The notes under the pieces were generated by a model, which saw nothing but the letters and a program-made list of their open reading frames with translations, was not told the origin of the DNA and ran no database searches. The position numbers and the translations under genes are program-made. A stretch of 64,000 nucleotides of DNA, from contig CABUSV010000012.1 in the NCBI GenBank assembly GCA_902494345.1, forward strand, positions 1 through 64,000, in the 5' to 3' direction. Shown in pieces: positions 60,630 through 64,000 of this stretch; positions within the stretch are counted from its first letter, which is position 1; each line of letters starts with the position of its first letter. This DNA is from an uncultured Collinsella sp. (GTDB lineage Bacteria; Actinomycetota; Coriobacteriia; Coriobacteriales; Coriobacteriaceae).

Positions 60630-61245
60630 CTGGCTCCTCCGATTTCGTGCATTCCGCATAGGTCAACGGGAACGAGGCCTTCAGCACCGCGCTTTTCTGC
60701 ACCGACCAGCCGTTTTGACGCAGGAAACACAGGTATTCCTCGCTTGTCCATCTGCTATGGAGGGGGAATCCCGCCATACTCATGAAAAAGGCTTTTGCCT
60801 TGCCGGGAACCGAGTTCCCCGCGTGGGTGAAGGTTGGCGCGATGAGCACGCCGTCGTCCTTCAGCACCCGCCTGATTTCTTGCAGGGCCTTTTCCGGATG
60901 CGGCACTATGTGAAGCGCGTTGGACACGATCACCACTTCGAAGGACTTCTGTGCATAGGGCAGGCGGAACATATCTTGTACGGAAAAGTACAGCTTTGCG
61001 GATTGATTGTCCCGCTTTGCTTCATGGATCATCTTTGCAGAAGCGTCCGTAGCCTCGATGTGCGCCGCCGCATTCACGATGCTCTTTGCGATAAGTCCCG
61101 TGCCGGTGGCGACTTCCAGCACGGTTTTTGCTTTTACCACCGGCCTGATTAGCTCATACATCTTCTCATACGCCGCCCGGTCGTTTCGCATGAAACGGTC
61201 GTACCGACCGGCATTCTTGTCCCAGAAGCCCTTGCGTCCATGCAT
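60616..61245 (-). CDS. Class I SAM-dependent methyltransferase
   Basis: A 209-residue methyltransferase of the UbiE/Methyltransf_11 type: FWDKNAGRYDRFM at the start, SAM motif TVLEVATGTGLIAKSI, acidic ATDASAKMI, and VVIVSNALHIVPHPEKALQEIRRVLKDDGVLIAPT. First gene of the three-gene island operon. Start at 61245 after a G-run; M at 61260 is a weaker choice. An inverted repeat at 61263-61280 overlaps its promoter. Substrate unknown. Confidence 0.82.
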   Translation of the reverse strand: MHGRKGFWDKNAGRYDRFMRNDRAAYEKMYELIRPVVKAKTVLEVATGTGLIAKSIVNAAAHIEATDASAKMIHEAKRDNQSAKLYFSVQDMFRLPYAQKSFEVVIVSNALHIVPHPEKALQEIRRVLKDDGVLIAPTFTHAGNSVPGKAKAFFMSMAGFPLHSRWTSEEYLCFLRQNGWSVQKSAVLKASFPLTYAECTKSEEPDVVL

Positions 61246-61262
61246 GGCTATCGCCCCCAAAC

Positions 61263-61280
61263 AGTTAGAGCCATCTAACT
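61263..61280 (-). promoter_or_regulatory. Operator-like palindrome at the island promoter
   Basis: AGTTAGA-GCCA-TCTAACT. On the minus strand TATAGT, a -10-like box, abuts it, so a bound repressor would block the promoter. TTAGA/TCTAA palindromes of this type are bound by MarR- or TetR-type repressors; none is encoded in the island. Confidence 0.5.
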
Positions 61281-61389
61281 ATAACACGCGAATCGTGCAG
61301 TAAGATAGGGCTAACCTCATTTTCCTGGCTAAGACGCATCTCTTCGGTTTTCGCTTATAGCGGCGCGAGTCAGATACAAGGCTGGAGCT

Positions 61390-61461
61390 GAAGAAGGAGC
61401 TTGACGGACAGGTAGGTCGATACCGGTTCCCGGAACGGTGATCCAGCCAATTACACCAGGG
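61390..61461 (-). pseudogene. Fragment of a class B sortase gene
   Basis: Translating the minus strand from about 61461 gives SPGVIGWITVPGTGIDLPVRQ, the strand-turn motif that opens the catalytic domain of class B sortases. A stop precedes it and the following residues do not continue the fold. No catalytic Cys part is present. A decayed remnant inside the guaA island. Confidence 0.6.
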
Positions 61462-61469
61462 CTCTAGTC

Positions 61470-61486
61470 ATTGAGTGGGAATAGAA
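61470..61486 (+). other. Putative attR, copy of the guaA 3' end
   Basis: ATTGAGTGGGAATAGAA, 16 of 17 identical to 59358-59374. Confidence 0.6.
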
Positions 61487-61494
61487 AATTCCTT

Positions 61495-61543
61495 AGTTAT
61501 GGGGGTGTAAATTTGATTCCCTTTAGGATACACCCCCATAACT
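61495..61543. repeat. Inverted repeat with 15-bp perfect arms
   Basis: AGTTATGGGGGTGTA (61495-61509) and TACACCCCCATAACT (61529-61543) around a 19-nt loop, just outside the right end of the guaA island. Confidence 0.75.
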
Positions 61544-61633
61544 GTATGAATTGACCTGCTGACTCCAATGAAGATTGGAGGGTAACGGCCAGGGGCGACG
61601 GCCCGGCGAGTGTTATTTTGCGAGCTATGCGCA

Positions 61634-61661
61634 TTGAAAGCGACCTTTCGTGGTATAAACT
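61634..61661 (+). promoter_or_regulatory. Promoter of the candidate type III toxin-antitoxin locus
   Basis: TTGAAA (61634-61639), 16-nt spacer, TAAACT (61656-61661; TATAAA at 61654 is the overlapping alternative). It is placed 150 bp upstream of the toxin start, leaving room for an RNA antitoxin. Confidence 0.6.
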
Positions 61662-61664
61662 ACT

Positions 61665-61760
61665 TGCCGGAAGCCGCGGCTTTCAGAGTACGGCTTACGT
61701 GTACGTTTAACCTCCGTGGGCGACGGGGTGCCGCAAGGCGTAGAATATCGCCCACCTGTA
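61665..61760 (+). ncRNA. Candidate RNA antitoxin of the type III locus
   Basis: About 100 nt between promoter and terminator with no open frame. A strong structured block is GTGGGCGA (61716-61723) paired with TCGCCCAC (61748-61755), enclosing GCC-GCAA-GGC (61730-61739). Type III antitoxins are RNAs, usually repeated 2-5 times and able to form pseudoknots; I see one clear unit, not a repeat series. The call rests on position and the toxin family. Confidence 0.45.
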
Positions 61761-61790
61761 GGGGCCTGCAGCGATGCGGGCCCCGCTTCG
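61761..61790 (+). terminator. Terminator between antitoxin RNA and toxin
   Basis: GGGGCCTGCA, tetraloop GCGA, TGCGGGCCCC (61761-61784), ten pairs with one G-T. Only a short T-rich stretch follows, so some read-through into the toxin is expected, as in known type III systems. Confidence 0.7.
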
Positions 61791-61809
61791 TATGAAGGGG
61801 GCGTAACCG

Positions 61810-62259
61810 ATGAAGATCGTATCCATCTCCCAGGACTTCTTCGACCTCGTCGAGGGCGACCGCGAGCTCATGCTTAAGCACAATCGCCCCTGCATCGTGG
61901 TGGTGAGGCTGCGTTTCCGCGGGAAGCGCAGGGACTTCGCTGTGCCGCTGCGTTCCAACATCGCCCCTAACGCGCCCAAAGACCAGTACTTTGCGTTGCC
62001 ACCCCGCCCCACGACGCGCCCCGGCTGCCGCCACGGCATCCACTACATCAAGATGTTCCCCATAACCAAGGTCTACCAGCGCCGCTTCAGGACCGAGGGC
62101 TCGGCCTACTACGAGACGCTCCAGCGCATCATCGACGGCAACACCAAGCGCATCGTCTCCGAGTGCCAGGCATACCTCGACCGCTACGAGCGCGAGGGAA
62201 GGCCTCGCTTTGCCGTCGACATCGACCGCATCGTGGGGCTGCTGGAGAGCGAGAAGTAG
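61810..62259 (+). CDS. Type III toxin-like protein (ToxN/CptN/TenpN group), putative endoRNase
   Basis: A 149-residue protein starting MKIVSISQDFFDLVEGDRE, then RPCIVVVRLRFRGKRRDFAVPLRSNI, YFALPPRPTTRPGCRHGIHYIKMFPI and a helical C-terminus. The order short N-terminal motif, beta-rich RNA-binding core, GIHYIKM-like strand and helical tail fits the compact type III toxins that cleave mRNA and are neutralised by their own RNA antitoxin. Family identity is from memory and moderately sure. Ribosome binding site GAAGGGGG. Context (promoter, structured RNA, terminator, toxin) supports the call. Confidence 0.6.
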   Translation: MKIVSISQDFFDLVEGDRELMLKHNRPCIVVVRLRFRGKRRDFAVPLRSNIAPNAPKDQYFALPPRPTTRPGCRHGIHYIKMFPITKVYQRRFRTEGSAYYETLQRIIDGNTKRIVSECQAYLDRYEREGRPRFAVDIDRIVGLLESEK

Positions 62260-62283
62260 GGCACCTCGGCTCAGTCTCGAGCC

Positions 62284-62306
62284 ATGCGGAGTCGCTCCGC
62301 ATTTTT
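62284..62306 (+). terminator. Rho-independent terminator of the toxin gene
   Basis: ATGCGGAG-TCG-CTCCGCAT (8-bp stem, wholly perfect) followed by TTTT, 25 bp after the toxin stop. Confidence 0.88.
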
Positions 62307-62467
62307 GAACGCCGCGTGTGCGTCCCAAATACTTGAGAAACAAGCTGTGAAGTGCGGTGGCGCGCCCGTGCCCGTGCATAGCCGTCACCATTAGCGTCTA
62401 CGCGGCGTCGGCTTCAAGTAGAACTGGCGCCGCTGCTGTATATGGTTTGCCTTGCTGCAAATGGCGA

Positions 62468-62887
62468 TCAATGCCCACGATGCTTCTGCTTGCGCTTCAG
62501 CTTTCGCTGCTCGAAGCGCGCCTCCGCCTCATCCGCGCGACGCTGGCTTCTTGCTTGAGCCGACTCCCGCTTCATCGCTTCCCGCTGTGCCGCGAGAGCC
62601 TGCTGCGCCTTGGTGCTCATCGCTGGCTGCTTGAGGGCTTTCGCCGCCTCGCGAGCGCGCCGCTTGGGGTTCTTCGCGGGCTTGCTTGCCTCAGCCGGTT
62701 CGCCACCGAAGAATGAGAGCTTCTCCCATTTGCTTGTAACGAATCGCAGGATCTCCTCATCGGACGGCTCCGCGCCGAAGACGATGCGGACGATGCCGTA
62801 CCTTCCGTCCTCGACATGCTCCGCCAGCCCGACCCAGAATTGGCCGTCGTGATATACGGTCAGGGTGGACGACACGCTGATCTGCAT
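62468..62887 (-). CDS. yjdF: YjdF-family protein
   Basis: A 139-residue protein: MQISVSSTLTVYHDGQFWVGLAEHVEDGRYGIVRIVFGAEPSDEEILRFV is the YjdF core, followed by SKWEKLSFF and a long Lys/Arg/Ala-rich tail (residues about 75-139). YjdF proteins are thought to deal with toxic azaaromatic compounds and are often controlled by the yjdF riboswitch. Start at 62887 after AAAGGAGG; the 63055 reading is an artefact of the leader. The basic tail is longer than the core and would suit nucleic acid contact. Confidence 0.85.
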   Translation of the reverse strand: MQISVSSTLTVYHDGQFWVGLAEHVEDGRYGIVRIVFGAEPSDEEILRFVTSKWEKLSFFGGEPAEASKPAKNPKRRAREAAKALKQPAMSTKAQQALAAQREAMKRESAQARSQRRADEAEARFEQRKLKRKQKHRGH

Positions 62888-63008
62888 GGTTGATTCCTCC
62901 TTTATGTAGATGACCATGCAGAGAAGGGACAACCAAGGAGGCAGGTTACTGATGCGGACTCCCGCACGCCCACGACTACCCGACGGGGACTGTGTTTTCA
63001 TCTCTGAT
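62888..63008 (-). ncRNA. Candidate yjdF riboswitch leader
   Basis: A consensus -10 box TACAAT (complement of 63015-63020) starts a leader of about 120 nt before yjdF. On the minus strand it contains ACAGTCCCCGTCGGG, GGGAGTCCGCATCAGTAAC and CTGCCTCC segments that could fold. Known yjdF genes often carry such a leader. I could not check it against the Rfam model. Confidence 0.5.
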
Positions 63009-63106
63009 GTTCGCATTGTAGCACGCGTGAATGCGCCCGGCATCGCTGCTGACATGGCGCAACTGGGATTCGCTCCTCGATGCGCCCTTGCGCATATTTC
63101 CTTATC

Positions 63107-63144
63107 GGTTTCGAAACTTTAAATAAATTCGAGTTTCGAAACCG
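63107..63144. promoter_or_regulatory. Long inverted repeat upstream of the frameshifted ATPase gene
   Basis: CGGTTTCGAAACT (63107-63119) and AGTTTCGAAACCG (63132-63144) are perfect 13-bp arms. Each arm is itself near-palindromic around TTCGAA. The layout copies that at 7158-7232 before the other ATPase, with a different sequence. Confidence 0.6.
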
Positions 63145-63163
63145 AGAAAGAGCTGATGATTGA

Positions 63164-63730
63164 TTGGGTAGACCGCAATCGTACATGGAGCGGCTTTGGG
63201 CGCTCGAGGGCACCTGGGACATCAAGGTGATCACGGGGATGCGCCGCTCCGGCAAGTCCGAGCTCATGAAGGCGTTCTCCGCCTCCGTTGCTCGGAAGGA
63301 CCCATCCTCCAACAACGTCTACATCGATCTGCTGGACCTCGACAACGAGCTACTGCTCGAGTACCAGCGCTGCATCGCGAAATCATAGAGCGGCACAAAG
63401 AGGGCGCCCGCAACCGTCTCTTCATCGACGAGGTGCAGCTGTGCGAGGGTTTCGAGAAAGCAATTAACAGCATTCACGCGCGTGGCGGATGGGATATCTA
63501 CCTCACGGGATCGAACGCGTTCCTCCTGAGTTCGGACCTGGCGACCCTGTTCACAGGGCGCCACGGGGAGGTTCACATCCTCCCCTTCAGCTTCGGCGAA
63601 TACCGCTTCTACTTTGACGAGCAGGGGGCCGTCGACGACGACTTCGACGGATTCATCAGGCGCGGCGGGCTCGCCGGGTCCTACGATTACGATGACATCT
63701 CGGAGTCGTACGGTTTCCTTCGGCGCGGGC
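63164..63730 (+). pseudogene. Frameshifted and truncated DUF4143-type ATPase
   Basis: The first frame reads SYMERLWALEGTWDIKVITGMRRSGKSELMKAF (Walker A) to LLEYQRCIA and then hits TAG at 63386. A missing G near 63379 would restore the second frame, which continues EIIERHKEGARNRLFIDEVQ (Walker B), LTGSNAFLLSSDLATLFTGRHGEV, PFSFGEY and GGLAGSYDYDD. After about 63730 the match ends at the tail of the next gene, so the DUF4143 part is missing. A decayed copy of the family also seen at 7252. Confidence 0.8.
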
Positions 63731-63748
63731 GGATCACCCACCGCCGAT

Positions 63749-64000
63749 CTAGAGGCACTCGGTCAGAATCTGGAACACCTCGCTGCGCTCCAGTTTCTTG
63801 GCGCAGCCGCCGGTGAGCACGCAGGTGTCCGCAACCTTGTGCAGCGTCTCGTTGGATGCGTCGGAGCCCATCTCGGCGAAGCTCGTGGGAAGCCCCATCT
63901 CGCCGATGAACGTCTGCAGGCGGTCGATGCCCTCGAGCGCCACCGTAAGGTCGTCTTTGCCCTTGGCGTCGACGCCCCACACCTCGCGCGCCCAGCGGGC
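63749..64000 (-). CDS. Iron-containing alcohol dehydrogenase, C-terminal part
   Basis: The last 83 residues of a protein that enters from the right edge: ARWAREVWGVDAKGKDDLTVALEGIDRLQTFIGEMGLPTSFAEMGSDA to SEVFQILTECL. The pattern (R-V-W-G-V, then L-x2-F-x3-M-G-L-P-T) is the end of group III (YqdH/butanol-type) alcohol dehydrogenases. Cut by the window edge; its start is outside. It belongs to the same family as the gene at 44272, but is not a close copy. Confidence 0.8.
   Translation of the reverse strand, partial: ARWAREVWGVDAKGKDDLTVALEGIDRLQTFIGEMGLPTSFAEMGSDASNETLHKVADTCVLTGGCAKKLERSEVFQILTECL

Noticed and set aside
60412..61152. A 246-codon plus-strand frame across the island
   Set aside because: Antisense to the methyltransferase operon, with His/Arg/Cys-rich shadow composition.

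Overview
The window looks like a chromosomal segment of a gut actinobacterium of the class Coriobacteriia, most likely Collinsella. This is inferred from the GC-rich coding bias, the tRNA-dependent amidation operon gatCAB, a type III glutamine synthetase, a one-piece MurT-GatD protein, frequent GTG starts and TAATG gene junctions. No 16S rRNA is present, so the genus is a judgement from gene content.

Layout. 1-3050: an AbiE-like toxin-antitoxin pair and an orphan class C sortase. 3360-6870: gatC-gatA-gatB. 7100-13400: a DUF4143 ATPase, then an AraC regulator divergent from a YbtP/YbtQ-like heterodimeric ABC transporter. 13840-17180: a DUF6110 protein with a P1B-type ATPase, then a RelB/PIN toxin-antitoxin pair. 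17900-18760: tmRNA followed by two kinds of repeat. 18800-23770: patatin phospholipase, rplM-rpsI, glmM, a glucose-type EIIA and nagB. 24200-27200: a 999-residue ATPase/SARP regulator. 27280-34650 (minus strand): YhbY, a methyltransferase, a UPF0210 protein and the methionine cluster metF, MetH activation protein, metH. 35080-37160: glutamine synthetase III. 37530-39330: an IS3-family element sitting in a duplicated tRNA-Glu flank, then tRNA-Glu. 39430-43770 (minus): MurT-GatD fusion and two genes of unknown function. 44270-47330: iron alcohol dehydrogenase, glycerol dehydrogenase and a decayed copy. 47480-48730: a multi-cluster ferredoxin-like protein. 48865-54180: an alpha-glucoside module (GntR, zinc dehydrogenase, PTS EIICB, GH4 phospho-glucosidase). 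54300-59370: ychF, a small membrane protein, a divergent pair around a perfect operator palindrome, asparaginase, guaA. 59373-61486: a small island bounded by a copy of the guaA 3' end and holding three methyltransferase genes and a sortase B fragment. 61600-62260: a candidate type III (RNA antitoxin) toxin-antitoxin locus. 62468-64000: yjdF with a leader, a frameshifted ATPase and the tail of an iron alcohol dehydrogenase.

How genes fit together. The methionine cluster separates MetH from its reactivation domain and supplies methyl-folate through MetF. The alpha-glucoside EIICB has no EIIA domain, and the unlinked EIIA at 22271 could phosphorylate it; paired TCTAGA-centred sites in the divergent promoter are the obvious GntR targets. 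GlmM and NagB act on the same amino-sugar pool that feeds MurT-GatD. Glutamine synthetase, GatCAB, GuaA and GatD all make or spend amide nitrogen.

The most unusual feature is intergenic. Many gaps hold long, almost perfect inverted repeats. Two of them (6872-7007 and 28799-28932) share a conserved central core but have unrelated 32-38 bp arms. Two others (18333-18466 and 39068-39193) form a module that starts and ends in tRNA or tmRNA T-arm sequence. A third group carries a CCTGTCCC-like core. No transposase that could move these repeats was seen in the window.
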